A stretch of 18,095 bases of DNA from an uncultured Collinsella sp. (GTDB lineage Bacteria; Actinomycetota; Coriobacteriia; Coriobacteriales; Coriobacteriaceae). This document shows positions 1-7,038 of this stretch, one piece after another; the first letter of the stretch is position 1; each line of letters starts with the position of its first letter. The stretch lies in assembly GCA_900752015.1 (NCBI GenBank), contig CAADTZ010000032.1:1-18095 (forward strand). The letters run 5' to 3'. The notes beneath the pieces were generated by a model. That model searched no databases. It was given only the letters and a program-made list of their open reading frames with translations, and was not told where the DNA came from. The translations under genes and the position numbers were made by a program.

Positions 1-36
1 CTCGACATCATGCTTCACCCTCAAATCAACGCGCAT
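1..36 (-). CDS. 5' end of an unidentified CDS, cut by the window edge
   Basis: An ATG at 36-34 opens a minus-strand frame that stays open to the edge and begins MRVDLRVKHDVE. A strong Shine-Dalgarno sequence, GGGAGG at 76-71 in minus orientation upstream of hairpin residue C44, is not the closest one: the copy of GGGAGG nearest the start lies in the 3' arm of the hairpin (complement of CCTCCC at 45-50) and sits 8 bases before the ATG. Twelve residues are too few to assign a family, so no function is offered. The good ribosome-binding spacing makes a real start plausible, but the frame could also be chance sequence after a terminator. Confidence 0.4.
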   Translation of the reverse strand, partial: MRVDLRVKHDVE

Positions 37-43
37 AAAGAAA

Positions 44-77
44 GCCTCCCATTTCTCATGTCCAAGAAATGGGAGGC
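44..77 (-). promoter_or_regulatory. Perfect 13-bp hairpin enclosing a Shine-Dalgarno; alternatively a terminator
   Basis: GCCTCCCATTTCT (44-56) and AGAAATGGGAGGC (65-77) are exact reverse complements around an 8-base loop. Read on the minus strand, the 3' arm ends in GGGAGGC, followed by TTTCTTT and then the ATG at 36. The arm therefore contains the ribosome binding site of the edge CDS, and the 5' arm carries the matching anti-Shine-Dalgarno. This geometry fits translational control by sequestration. The T-rich tail also fits a weak intrinsic terminator, and both could hold if the tail acts as an attenuator. The structure is seen directly; its function is inferred. Confidence 0.55.
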
Positions 78-524
78 AGTTCAAAGTCGTGCGGGCTTTT
101 CTTTTGGCAACCGAACGAACGGTTTGAAGTTCGTGGCACAGGTAATCGGGTTGAGGTGAAATGGGGTCATACAGCGGCTCTCAGAGCGCCCGCCGCACTC
201 CCCCGCCATTACCCCTGCGGCGTCCTCGTATAGAGCCCATCCCGCTTGGCGTTTCGTTGCAGCAGCCCACTTGTCCACCGATCAAGTGAACTACTGGAAT
301 AAATACAGCGACACGCTTGTTCACTATAGTCGCTATATCTGTGTAAATCGCCGCGATAAATACAGCCCGTACTCGGCTGTATACCAGCTACGCGTATGTA
401 GATTCACATCGCGTTAATAAATCGGCTCAAGCGCGTGCAAAACGCGCAAGTAGCCGCAAAAGGCGATTATCGCGTAGGTAGATTTTTGGCACCCTGTTGA
501 TTAATCAAAATTAAGCAATTGCTT
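78..524 (-). other. Long structured intergenic region, possible 5' leader
   Basis: No convincing gene lies here. The region is visibly more AT-rich than the surrounding genes and holds many short inverted repeats: CGAAC 116-120 with GTTCG 129-133; GGGGT 163-167 with ACCCC 211-215 enclosing GCGGC 174-178 with GCCGC 192-196; CACTTG 268-273 with CAAGTG 283-288; AGCGAC 307-312 with GTCGCT 329-334; ATACAGCC 360-367 with GGCTGTAT 375-382; CGGCT 423-427 with AGCCG 452-456 enclosing GCGCGT 431-436 with ACGCGC 442-447. A weak extended -10 (TGG then TATACA, minus strand, 386-378) is the only promoter hint and has no good -35. It may be the leader of the CDS at 36. I could not match it to a TPP, cobalamin, FMN, SAM or T-box consensus by eye. 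Confidence 0.4.
299..422. repeat. Degenerate repeat, units about 57-61 bases apart
   Basis: ATAAATACAGC occurs exactly at 299-309 and 356-366, and ATAAAT recurs at 417-422, giving spacings of 57 and 61. Within the units, looser similarity follows: CGCGTATGTAGATT at 390-403 resembles CGCGTAGGTAGATT at 470-483, and TGTGTAAATC lies at the comparable place in the next unit. The similarity is partial, so this is either a decayed tandem duplication or a set of related protein-binding sites. Confidence 0.35.
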
Positions 525-526
525 AA
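497..526. repeat. Two adjacent perfect palindromes
   Basis: TTGATTAATCAA (497-508) and TTAAGCAATTGCTTAA (511-526) are each perfectly self-complementary and separated by two bases. They lie just past the T-tract of the tRNA-Pro terminator, overlapping its end, and upstream of the structured leader. Their form suits dimeric repressor sites, but no particular regulator can be named. Confidence 0.4.
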
Positions 527-559
527 AACAAAAAAGGTCAGGCACTAGGTGCCTGACCT
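525..559 (-). terminator. Intrinsic terminator after tRNA-Pro
   Basis: On the minus strand AGGTCAGGCAC (559-549) and GTGCCTGACCT (545-535) form a perfect 11-bp stem with a 3-base loop. It is followed by a T-rich tract: the T run continues from the stem base to 530, then G, then TTTT at 528-525. It lies about 10 bases past the CCA end of tRNA-Pro and should end both the tRNA transcript and any read-through from coaBC. Confidence 0.9.
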
Positions 560-568
560 GCAAACTTC

Positions 569-645
<77 letters not shown>

Positions 646-687
646 AAGCTTTTGTTTGTTGCTCTGCTCTCGCTCGCAACAGGGAGT

Positions 688-717
688 ATATTAACCCGAA
701 ACTTTAGACTTGTGCAA
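688..717 (-). promoter_or_regulatory. Candidate promoter for tRNA-Pro
   Basis: On the minus strand TTGCAC (717-712) is followed after 18 bases by TAATAT (693-688), a reasonable sigma-70-type -35/-10 pair. Transcription would begin near 681, about 36 bases before the tRNA. The -35 resembles that of tRNA-Ala at the other end of the window (TTGCAT). The promoter sits just past the coaBC stop. Confidence 0.5.
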
Positions 718-725
718 GAACTTTT

Positions 726-1937
726 TTACAATTTTTGAAGCAAGTCCAAAATTGTATCTGCGAGCTGGGGTTTTGTTAGTACGGGAAGTTCTTGCGTACC
801 CGTTGTGCTCACAATCCAGGCCTTGTTGGTGTCGGTCCCAAAGCCCGAATCGGTGCGTGAGACATCGTTGGCGATTATTACATCGCACCCCTTGCGGGCC
901 AATTTGCGCTCTGCGTACTCGACAACGTTATCGGTCTCGGCCGCAAATCCGATCAAGCATCGCTCGCCCTTCTGGCGCGAGAGCTCGGCCAAAATATCGA
1001 CCGTCTCGACCAGTTCGATGCGATCCAGGCGCTCGTTGGCCTTTTTGAGCTTATGGTCCGCAGGGGCCGCGGGGGTGTAGTCGGCGACGGCGGCCGCACA
1101 AATTGCCGCATCGGCCGTCTGGAAGGCGCTCAGGGCCGCCTGGAGCATCTCTGCGGCGGTCTGCACGCGCACGCACTCCACGCCGCAGGGCACATCGAGT
1201 GATGTCGGTCCCAACACGAGCGTGACCGCAGCGCCGCGGCGTGCGGCCTCCCCCGCCAGGGCGATGCCCATCTTGCCCGAAGAGCGGTTGCCAATGAATC
1301 GCACGGGGTCGATCGGCTCGTGCGTGGGACCGGCGGTAATTACGATGCGCTTACCCGCCAGGTCCTGTGGCGCGGGGTTGAGCACCTCACAGACAGCCTC
1401 TACGATGTCCTCGGGCTCGCTCATGCGTCCCGTGTCCACGTCGCCGCAGGCAAGGTAGCCGCTGCCCGGACCCACCACATGGACACCGCGCTCGCGCAGC
1501 GTGGCCATGTTGGCCTGCGTCGCCGGCGCCTTCCACATGCCGTTGTTCATAGCGGGTGCGATCACGATGGGTCGCGGCGTCGCAAGCAGCGTGGTGGAGA
1601 TGAGGTCATCGGCGACGCCGTTGGCCATCTTGGCGATGATATTGGCCGTCGCGGGCGCCACGACCACCAGATCGGGCTCCTGCGCCAGCGAAATATGGTG
1701 GATGGGGTCGGAGGGATCGTCGAATAGGCCCACCGCGACCGGCTCATTGGTGAGTGCGCGGAAGGTAAGCGGCCCCACAAACTCGGTGGCATGCTCGCTC
1801 ATAACGACCTTGACGCGCGCGCCGCGCTTTTGCAGCAGGCGCACGATATTGCACGACTTATAGGCGGGGGTCCCGCCGGTAATGCCCAGCAGGATCGTAT
1901 TTCCCTCAAGTTGTATTGAATTGTTGGGTGCCGCCAT
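726..1937 (-). CDS. coaBC: Bifunctional phosphopantothenoylcysteine decarboxylase / phosphopantothenate--cysteine ligase
   Basis: The 403-residue protein carries out two steps of coenzyme A synthesis in the cytosol: CTP-dependent joining of cysteine to 4'-phosphopantothenate (CoaB) and FMN-dependent decarboxylation of the product (CoaC). The N-terminal CoaC half shows an FMN-binding GGTPAYKS segment (21-28), the active-site His region (H80/H81), PAMN (128-131) and the catalytic Cys in ACG (C164). The CoaB half starts near 194 with ITAGPTHEPIDPVRFIGNRS (200-219), then AAVADYTP (282-289), a KLKK segment (296-299) and ANDVS (356-360). Length is normal for the fusion. GTPAYKS and ACGDVDTGRM depart slightly from the usual GIAAYKS and ACGxxGxGRM. 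The start lies 3 bases after the upstream stop, with AAGGAAG as ribosome binding site inside that gene's end. No terminator separates it from tRNA-Pro. Confidence 0.95.
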   Translation of the reverse strand: MAAPNNSIQLEGNTILLGITGGTPAYKSCNIVRLLQKRGARVKVVMSEHATEFVGPLTFRALTNEPVAVGLFDDPSDPIHHISLAQEPDLVVVAPATANIIAKMANGVADDLISTTLLATPRPIVIAPAMNNGMWKAPATQANMATLRERGVHVVGPGSGYLACGDVDTGRMSEPEDIVEAVCEVLNPAPQDLAGKRIVITAGPTHEPIDPVRFIGNRSSGKMGIALAGEAARRGAAVTLVLGPTSLDVPCGVECVRVQTAAEMLQAALSAFQTADAAICAAAVADYTPAAPADHKLKKANERLDRIELVETVDILAELSRQKGERCLIGFAAETDNVVEYAERKLARKGCDVIIANDVSRTDSGFGTDTNKAWIVSTTGTQELPVLTKPQLADTILDLLQKL

Positions 1938-1940
1938 CGT

Positions 1941-2660
1941 TTAAGCTTCCTTGCTCGGGAGCACCAGGAGGCGGTGGCAGTACGGGCAGTGCGTAATCTC
2001 GCTACCGTCGTGGTTCAGGTCGCTCATGGACGATGCCTGCAGCGCGGTGTGACAGACCGTGGGGATGTTGCCCTGGATGGTCTCGACGGCCAGGCCGCGG
2101 AACTGCTTGAGCAGACGCTCGTAGTCGGTGAGCACGTCGGCCGGCAGCGTGGCAGCAAGCGCGGTGCGCTCTTTAGTGGCGGCGTCAATCTGAGCCTGAA
2201 GGTCGGCAGCCTTGGCGCGGGCGGCCTTGGTATCGGCCTTCACGCCCTCCTCGAACTTGGCGATGATTGCCTGCGCGCGGGCCTCGCGCTCGAGCGCCTC
2301 CTTATGGGCGACAACGACGTCCTTGCGGGTGTGCTCAATCTTGTCCAGACGCTTGGCCAGGGTGGCGAGTTCATTCTCCAGGTCCTGAACCTCGCGGTAG
2401 TCGGAGCCGTCGACATGGCGCTTCTTGGCAGCCTCGATGGCGTTGTTGGTCTGAATCTCGGTGGTGTTGAGATCGTCGAGCTCAATGTCCAGATCCTTGC
2501 GCTGGGCGTAGAGCTTGGTCATCTCGGACTTGAGCTTCACATAGGTCTTGCGCTTGGAAGCGAGCTCCTTGAGCTCCGGCATATTGGCAAGTTCGCTCTT
2601 GTTGCGGGCGAGCTCCAAATCGATCTGTTGCAGCTTGAGTAGCGTAGCGCCGGCGCTCAT
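1941..2660 (-). CDS. Coiled-coil protein with a degraded C4 zinc-ribbon tail
   Basis: The 239-residue product resembles the widespread family with a long helical hairpin and a C-terminal zf-RING_7-type (C4) zinc ribbon, whose biochemical role I cannot state. Charged heptad-like sequence fills about 5-175. The tail keeps one cysteine near 203 (TVCHTAL) and a CPYC pair (C225, C228), but the family's first cysteine, expected three residues before C203, is a proline (P200). Three cysteines therefore remain, and a neighbouring His would have to complete a metal site. The start at 2660 is chosen over an in-frame ATG at 2696 because it overlaps the Nif3-like stop as ATGA and has AAAGGAGAG just before it. 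Pairing with a Nif3-like gene is common in this family as I recall. Confidence 0.85.
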   Translation of the reverse strand: MSAGATLLKLQQIDLELARNKSELANMPELKELASKRKTYVKLKSEMTKLYAQRKDLDIELDDLNTTEIQTNNAIEAAKKRHVDGSDYREVQDLENELATLAKRLDKIEHTRKDVVVAHKEALEREARAQAIIAKFEEGVKADTKAARAKAADLQAQIDAATKERTALAATLPADVLTDYERLLKQFRGLAVETIQGNIPTVCHTALQASSMSDLNHDGSEITHCPYCHRLLVLPSKEA

Positions 2661-3466
2661 AAGTTCTCTCCTTTTGTCACAGTCCACCATTGGCAAGGGT
2701 TCAGTATTTTAATCGCATGACGGGGGTCGACCCCGGCGTCAACTGCAGAGTTCATCAATATATCAACGAACGGCTCCTCAGAGCGGTCGTGGCCGAGCAA
2801 GATCACCGACAGCCCGCGCAAGGCAAGGTCTTGCGCCACGTGGTAGCCCGCCTCGCCCGTCACGACAACATCTGCGCCTGCGGCGATGGCGAGCTCTCCA
2901 AAGTCGCCCAGGGAGCCGCCCAAAATAGCGACGGTTCGGCACGCGTGCTCGGCTTCGCCCCACACACGCGGGTCGCTGCCAAATGCCGTGGCGGCACGGG
3001 CGGCGAGATCGCGCAGGCTACAGGGGTTGTTGAGGGTCGCGAGTGCACCCAGGCCGGTGGACTCGGGGTCGTCCACGTGCTCCAGTGAGCTCACGGGTGC
3101 GGCACCCAGCAGCTCGCTCAGGCAGACGCGGGCTTCGTGCGAGCGGTCCAGGTTGGTGTGGAGCGAAATGATGCTCACGCCGCAACGCGCTGCCTCGTAG
3201 AGTGCCGCGCTGCACTGGGGGCGTGCGGCATCAGCTGGGCAAAACGCCTCGGGCGCCTTGATGTATATGGGATGATGCGTCAGCAGAACGTTGGCACCGG
3301 CTTCTTGTGCACGGCGAACATTTGCCTCGGTGGCATCGAGCGCGCAGGCAACGCCGGTAATCTCGGCAGCGGGATCGCCAACGGAGAGACCTACGTGATC
3401 CCAGCCCTCGGCGTCCGCCTTGGGGTAGCGCGCCAGCAGCGCACGTTCAAACTCGGCGACGATCAT
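2657..3466 (-). CDS. Nif3-like dinuclear metal centre protein
   Basis: A 269-residue member of the Nif3/YbgI/YqfO family, close to the short form without the inserted PII-like domain. Known structures form hexameric toroids with a two-metal site; the true substrate is not settled. Metal ligands are visible: H64-H65 (THHP), H103 and D107 (LHTNLD), H226 and E230 (GHDRSE). The ATG overlaps the cysteine desulfurase stop as ATGA, and its own stop overlaps the zinc-ribbon start in the same way, so the three genes look translationally coupled. Only a weak GGGTG-like ribosome binding site precedes it, which fits coupling. Confidence 0.9.
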   Translation of the reverse strand: MIVAEFERALLARYPKADAEGWDHVGLSVGDPAAEITGVACALDATEANVRRAQEAGANVLLTHHPIYIKAPEAFCPADAARPQCSAALYEAARCGVSIISLHTNLDRSHEARVCLSELLGAAPVSSLEHVDDPESTGLGALATLNNPCSLRDLAARAATAFGSDPRVWGEAEHACRTVAILGGSLGDFGELAIAAGADVVVTGEAGYHVAQDLALRGLSVILLGHDRSEEPFVDILMNSAVDAGVDPRHAIKILNPCQWWTVTKGENL

Positions 3467-4641
3467 GCGGCACCCACGATCGAGAGCAGCGTCTGGGCAA
3501 AGTCGTCCAGGTCGGCAGGGTTCACACGGTCATCAAACGAGATACGCAGAGCGCCCAATGCCTGCTCGCGACCAATGCCCATGGCGCTGAGAACATGGCT
3601 CGGGTCCATGCTGCCGCTCGAGCAGGCAGAACCGGCCGATACCTCAAAGCCGGCGGCGTCGAGCTTGATGATGAGCTCCTCGGAGTCCATGCCGTCAATG
3701 TAGATCGATACCATGCCGGGCAGACGGTCGGCATGCGCATAGTCGCCCATGGTGGCGTGAATGCGCGGATGGGCCGTAAGCTTGGCGTAGAGCTTGTCGG
3801 AAAGGGCTTGCAGCTTCTCGCGCTCCTCGGCCACATGGAGCGTCAGCGTGCGGGCGGCAGCGGCAAAGGCGAGCTGCGTGCGCAGATCCTGCGTGCCGGC
3901 GCGACGTCCGGCTTCCTGTCCGCCGCCAAAGATGCGCGGGCGCAGCGGCGTGCGGTTCTTAAGGTAGAGCGCGCCGGATGCCACGGGGCCACCGATCTTG
4001 TGCGCAGCAACGGTCATGGCGTCAACTCCCAGCTCGGTAACATCGAGCGGAATATGCAGATACCCCTGGATGGCATCGGTGTGGAACAGGGCGCCCACGG
4101 TATGCGCGGCCGCGGCAAGCTCGCGGATGGGCTGCACCACGCCGGTCTCGTTGTTGGCAACCATGATGCTCACGAGCGCCACGTCGTCGCCTAGTAGCTC
4201 GACAAGCGTGGCAGGCTCAATGTAGCCCATGCGGCAGGGCTGCACCAGGTCGACTCTAAAGCCTGCGGCACGCAGCAGCGGCAGGTTGTCCAGAATCGAA
4301 TCGTGCTCGATGGCAGATACGATCACGCGGTTACGCTTACGGTCGCGCTGACGTGCACCCTCGGCAAGACCGAGTAGCGCCAGCTGGTTGGCTTCGGTGC
4401 CGCCGTTGGTCAGAACAATCTCAGACGGGCGAACGCGCGCGCCAAAGCTGCGGGCGATCTCGCGACGTGCAACCTCCAGACGCGCGGCAGCCTTGCGGCC
4501 GAGCGAGTGCAGCGAGTTGGGGTTGACGCCGGCAAGCTCGCTGTCGTCGTACTCGCGCTGCGCAAGGAGCGCCTCGGCGCGCATGGGCGTCGAGGCGGCA
4601 TAGTCAAGATTCACGGGTATGCGGTTTTGACCTGCGGTCAT
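3463..4641 (-). CDS. Cysteine desulfurase (NifS/IscS-type)
   Basis: The 392-residue PLP enzyme takes sulfur from L-cysteine as a protein persulfide for Fe-S cluster or thio-tRNA synthesis. Landmarks are TNGGTEANQLAL (78-89), H113 (EHDSIL), NNETGVVQPI (163-172), D189 in HTDAIQGY, the PLP lysine K215 in AHKIGGP and the catalytic C340 in SAGSACSSGSMDPSHVL. The long loop carrying the cysteine places it with the class I IscS/NifS group rather than SufS. No iscU, iscR or mnmA neighbours are seen, so the acceptor is unknown. A strong AGGAGG lies in the end of rpe, with a gap of 6 bases between the genes. AHKIGGPVASGALY replaces the more usual HKxxGPKGxGALY. Confidence 0.93.
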   Translation of the reverse strand: MTAGQNRIPVNLDYAASTPMRAEALLAQREYDDSELAGVNPNSLHSLGRKAAARLEVARREIARSFGARVRPSEIVLTNGGTEANQLALLGLAEGARQRDRKRNRVIVSAIEHDSILDNLPLLRAAGFRVDLVQPCRMGYIEPATLVELLGDDVALVSIMVANNETGVVQPIRELAAAAHTVGALFHTDAIQGYLHIPLDVTELGVDAMTVAAHKIGGPVASGALYLKNRTPLRPRIFGGGQEAGRRAGTQDLRTQLAFAAAARTLTLHVAEEREKLQALSDKLYAKLTAHPRIHATMGDYAHADRLPGMVSIYIDGMDSEELIIKLDAAGFEVSAGSACSSGSMDPSHVLSAMGIGREQALGALRISFDDRVNPADLDDFAQTLLSIVGAA

Positions 4642-4647
4642 AAGGGT

Positions 4648-5319
4648 TTATGCCTCCTGTGCAGCCTCGTTGCCCAGCTTCTGCAGCAGCGCAACCTCGG
4701 CGGCGGGATCTTCGGACTTAAATACGGCGGAACCGGCCACCAGGACATTTGCGCCGGCCTTGACGACCTCGGCGATGTTTTTGGAAGAGATGCCGCCGTC
4801 GACCTCGATCATGGGCGACACGCCATGTCGCTCGCACATGGCCGTAAGCTCGTGCAGTTTGGCGATTGTACCAGGGATAAAGCTCTGGCCGCCAAAGCCA
4901 GGGTTCACGCTCATCAGCAGCACCATGTCGACAACGTCGATGATGCTCTCGAGCACGCACACGGGGGTGGCGGGGTTGAGCACCACGCCGGCCTTGACGC
5001 CGCGCTGCTGCAGATGCGTGAGCGTGCGGTGCAGGTGCGTGGAAGCCTCGTAGTGCACGGTGATCATGTCGGCACCGGCGTCGGCATACCAATCGACCGT
5101 CTCGTCGGGGTTCGACACCATGAGGTGCGCGTCGACCGGTACATCGGTGGAGCGCTTGACGGCCTTAAGGATGTCAACGCCAAAGGTGAGGTTGCCGGTA
5201 AAGTGACCGTCCATAACGTCAAAGTGTACGTAGTCGGCACCGGCGATCTTGTCGAGCTCGCCCTTGAGGTTGGCCATGTCGGCCGAAAGGACGGACGGAG
5301 CGATTTTGATGGAACCCAT
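4648..5319 (-). CDS. rpe: Ribulose-phosphate 3-epimerase
   Basis: The 223-residue TIM-barrel enzyme interconverts D-ribulose 5-phosphate and D-xylulose 5-phosphate in the pentose phosphate pathway. It begins IAPSVLSADMANL (6-18). Metal ligands and acid-base residues are H32 and D34 (VHFDVMDGHF), H65 (DAHLM) and D174 (IEVDGGIS). The SVNPGFGGQSF loop (137-147) is intact. Length is typical. AGAAAGG precedes the ATG. It sits 18 bases after gpsA and 6 before the cysteine desulfurase and is probably part of the same transcript. Confidence 0.97.
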   Translation of the reverse strand: MGSIKIAPSVLSADMANLKGELDKIAGADYVHFDVMDGHFTGNLTFGVDILKAVKRSTDVPVDAHLMVSNPDETVDWYADAGADMITVHYEASTHLHRTLTHLQQRGVKAGVVLNPATPVCVLESIIDVVDMVLLMSVNPGFGGQSFIPGTIAKLHELTAMCERHGVSPMIEVDGGISSKNIAEVVKAGANVLVAGSAVFKSEDPAAEVALLQKLGNEAAQEA

Positions 5320-5337
5320 GGTAGTAGCCTTTCTGCG

Positions 5338-6345
5338 CTAGTCGGTGAGTCCGTAGAACTCTTGAGAAGGGACGCGATCGGTAAGAATCTCGAGCGCCCT
5401 ATCCAAAGTAACACCGTTGTAGAGCGTTTGCTCCACGGCAAAGGTGAGCGGAATGTCTACGCCCAGCGAACGGGCAAGCTCGCTGACGCTGCGGGCCGCG
5501 ACGGCGCCCTCGACCACCATATGCGTGCGCGTCTGATACTCGTCGAGCGACACGCCGTGGGCAAACTCGTAGCCAAAGGTGCGGTTGCGCGAGTGCTCCG
5601 AGGTGCAGGTGGCAATGAGGTCGCCCATGCCGGCAAGTCCCATGCAGGTCATAGCTTGACCGCCGCGGGCGTGCACCAGACGGCTGATCTCTGCCAGGCC
5701 GCGCGTCATGATGAGGGCAAGCGTGTTGTCGCCCGCACCGGTACCGGCGGAGATGCCGCATACGATGGCGATGACATTTTTCATGGCGCCGCAGACCTCG
5801 ACACCGGTCATGTCTTGCGACAGATAAATACGGAAGGCCGTGGATAGGAGCAGGTCCTTAAAGGTCTCCCCTATCTGCGGATCTTTGCTGGCGATGACGG
5901 CGGCAGAAAGACCGCCGCGGCAGATCTCCTCGGCATGGTTGGGACCCGAGAGCGCCGCCACGCGCGCCTCGTTGCCGATCTCGCTGGCGATGACCTCGCT
6001 CATGAGCAGGCCGGACTCGGGCTCAATGCCCTTGGTGAGGCAGAGCACCGGGGTATCGGCGGCGATAAAGGGCGCTGCCCGATGGCACACGTCGCGCAAG
6101 TGCGTGGAGGGCACGGCAAAGATGATCGCATCGGCACCGTCGAGCGCCTGGGCGAGCTCGGTCGTTGCTACCACGTTGTCCGGCAGCTCGTAGCCCACAA
6201 GGTAGCGGGGGTTGCGGTGCTCACCGTTAATGCCGGCGGCCGTCTGCTCGCTATGGGCCCACATGGTTACGCGCACGGCTCGCGCGGCGGCAAGGCCGGC
6301 GACGGCGGTTCCCCACGAGCCAGAGCCAATCAGCGCAACATTCAT
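5338..6345 (-). CDS. gpsA: Glycerol-3-phosphate dehydrogenase [NAD(P)+]
   Basis: The 335-residue enzyme reduces dihydroxyacetone phosphate to sn-glycerol 3-phosphate, the backbone for phospholipids. The nucleotide-binding GSGSWGTA lies at 7-14. K105 (TKGIE), SGPNHAEE (133-140), the catalytic K189 (GAMKNVIAI), D242 (GMGDL) and SRNR (252-255) follow the family pattern. SGPNHAEE differs from the usual SGPSFAxE. Start: AGGAGAG lies a few bases before the ATG, and plsY ends 9 bases upstream. With plsY next to it and plsC further up the same run, the cluster covers the steps from dihydroxyacetone phosphate to phosphatidic acid. Confidence 0.97.
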   Translation of the reverse strand: MNVALIGSGSWGTAVAGLAAARAVRVTMWAHSEQTAAGINGEHRNPRYLVGYELPDNVVATTELAQALDGADAIIFAVPSTHLRDVCHRAAPFIAADTPVLCLTKGIEPESGLLMSEVIASEIGNEARVAALSGPNHAEEICRGGLSAAVIASKDPQIGETFKDLLLSTAFRIYLSQDMTGVEVCGAMKNVIAIVCGISAGTGAGDNTLALIMTRGLAEISRLVHARGGQAMTCMGLAGMGDLIATCTSEHSRNRTFGYEFAHGVSLDEYQTRTHMVVEGAVAARSVSELARSLGVDIPLTFAVEQTLYNGVTLDRALEILTDRVPSQEFYGLTD

Positions 6346-6354
6346 GACTCTCTC

Positions 6355-7038
6355 CTACTTATCGTCGGGCTCGGTGACGCGCTTGGTAAACGAGAGCTTG
6401 GACTCCTTACCGGTCATGAGCTTTTTGATGTTCGCGCGATGGGCCCACACCACGGTGATGCCGATTATCGCCATGCAGAACTTGAGGCCCAGGCTGCTGT
6501 ACGGAAAGACCGCGCAAGCAGCGATGGGAAGACCGATGGCCGCGGCAAGCGAGCCCACCGACACAAACTTGGTGATGGCGACGGCCACGATAAACATGCC
6601 CAGCAGCGACAGGCCAATTGGCCAATACCAGGCGAGGATGACGCCCAGGCCAACTGCGATTCCCTTGCCGCCATGGAAATTGAGGTAGGGCGAGAAGATG
6701 TGGCCCCACACCGCTGCCAGGCAGATGACGCCGAGCATCCAGTCGCCGGGGGCTCCGGGCGCCATGATGTTCGGCGGAAATCCATAGCCCACGCTCGCGA
6801 TGAGCGGACGGGCGATGACAACGCAGATGGCGCCCTTAAGGCAGTCGAGCAGCAGCGTGAGCGCGGCCACCTTGGGGCCGGCCACGCGCAGCGCGTTGGT
6901 GGTGCCGATGTTGCCGGAGCCCGCCTTGCGAATGTCCGTGTGGTTGAACACGCGGCCCAAGATCAGGCCAAACGGAATCGCTCCGATAAAGAACGAGACC
7001 ACGGCGCAGATGGCGGTCAGCAGAATCGGATTATGCAT
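6355..7038 (-). CDS. plsY: Glycerol-3-phosphate acyltransferase PlsY
   Basis: The 227-residue integral membrane enzyme moves an acyl chain from acyl phosphate to position 1 of glycerol 3-phosphate. The three conserved PlsY loops are visible: SGNIGTTN (41-48), GHIFS with GGKGIA (112-116, 123-128) and AHRANIKKL (199-207), separated by hydrophobic helices. A linker around 84-100 (GYGFPPNIMAPGAPGDW) is longer than usual. The start at 7038 overlaps der by 8 bases and has AAGGAG 7 bases before it; the in-frame ATG at 7119 lies deep inside der and lacks this signal. No plsX is present to make the acyl phosphate. Confidence 0.96.
   Translation of the reverse strand: MHNPILLTAICAVVSFFIGAIPFGLILGRVFNHTDIRKAGSGNIGTTNALRVAGPKVAALTLLLDCLKGAICVVIARPLIASVGYGFPPNIMAPGAPGDWMLGVICLAAVWGHIFSPYLNFHGGKGIAVGLGVILAWYWPIGLSLLGMFIVAVAITKFVSVGSLAAAIGLPIAACAVFPYSSLGLKFCMAIIGITVVWAHRANIKKLMTGKESKLSFTKRVTEPDDK

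Noticed and set aside
171..190. TPP riboswitch suggested by a CTGAGA and nearby ACCCC
   Set aside because: The required GAACCTGAT...GCG core is absent in the right place. The resemblance is limited to one short box.
81..278. Minus-strand 65-codon open frame in the left intergenic region
   Set aside because: It starts on GTG without a ribosome binding site, shows no recognisable domain, and overlaps the paired stems described above. It could be revisited if relatives conserve the frame.
299..422. CRISPR array
   Set aside because: Only 11 bases repeat exactly, spacing is irregular at 57 and 61, and no cas gene is present.
497..508. FNR/CRP-like box in TTGATTAATCAA
   Set aside because: The FNR consensus has four bases between half-sites; here only two separate TTGAT and ATCAA, so the match is not meaningful.
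4507..5847. Plus-strand 446-codon open frame opposite rpe and gpsA
   Set aside because: Antisense shadow of well-supported enzymes, with no motif of its own.
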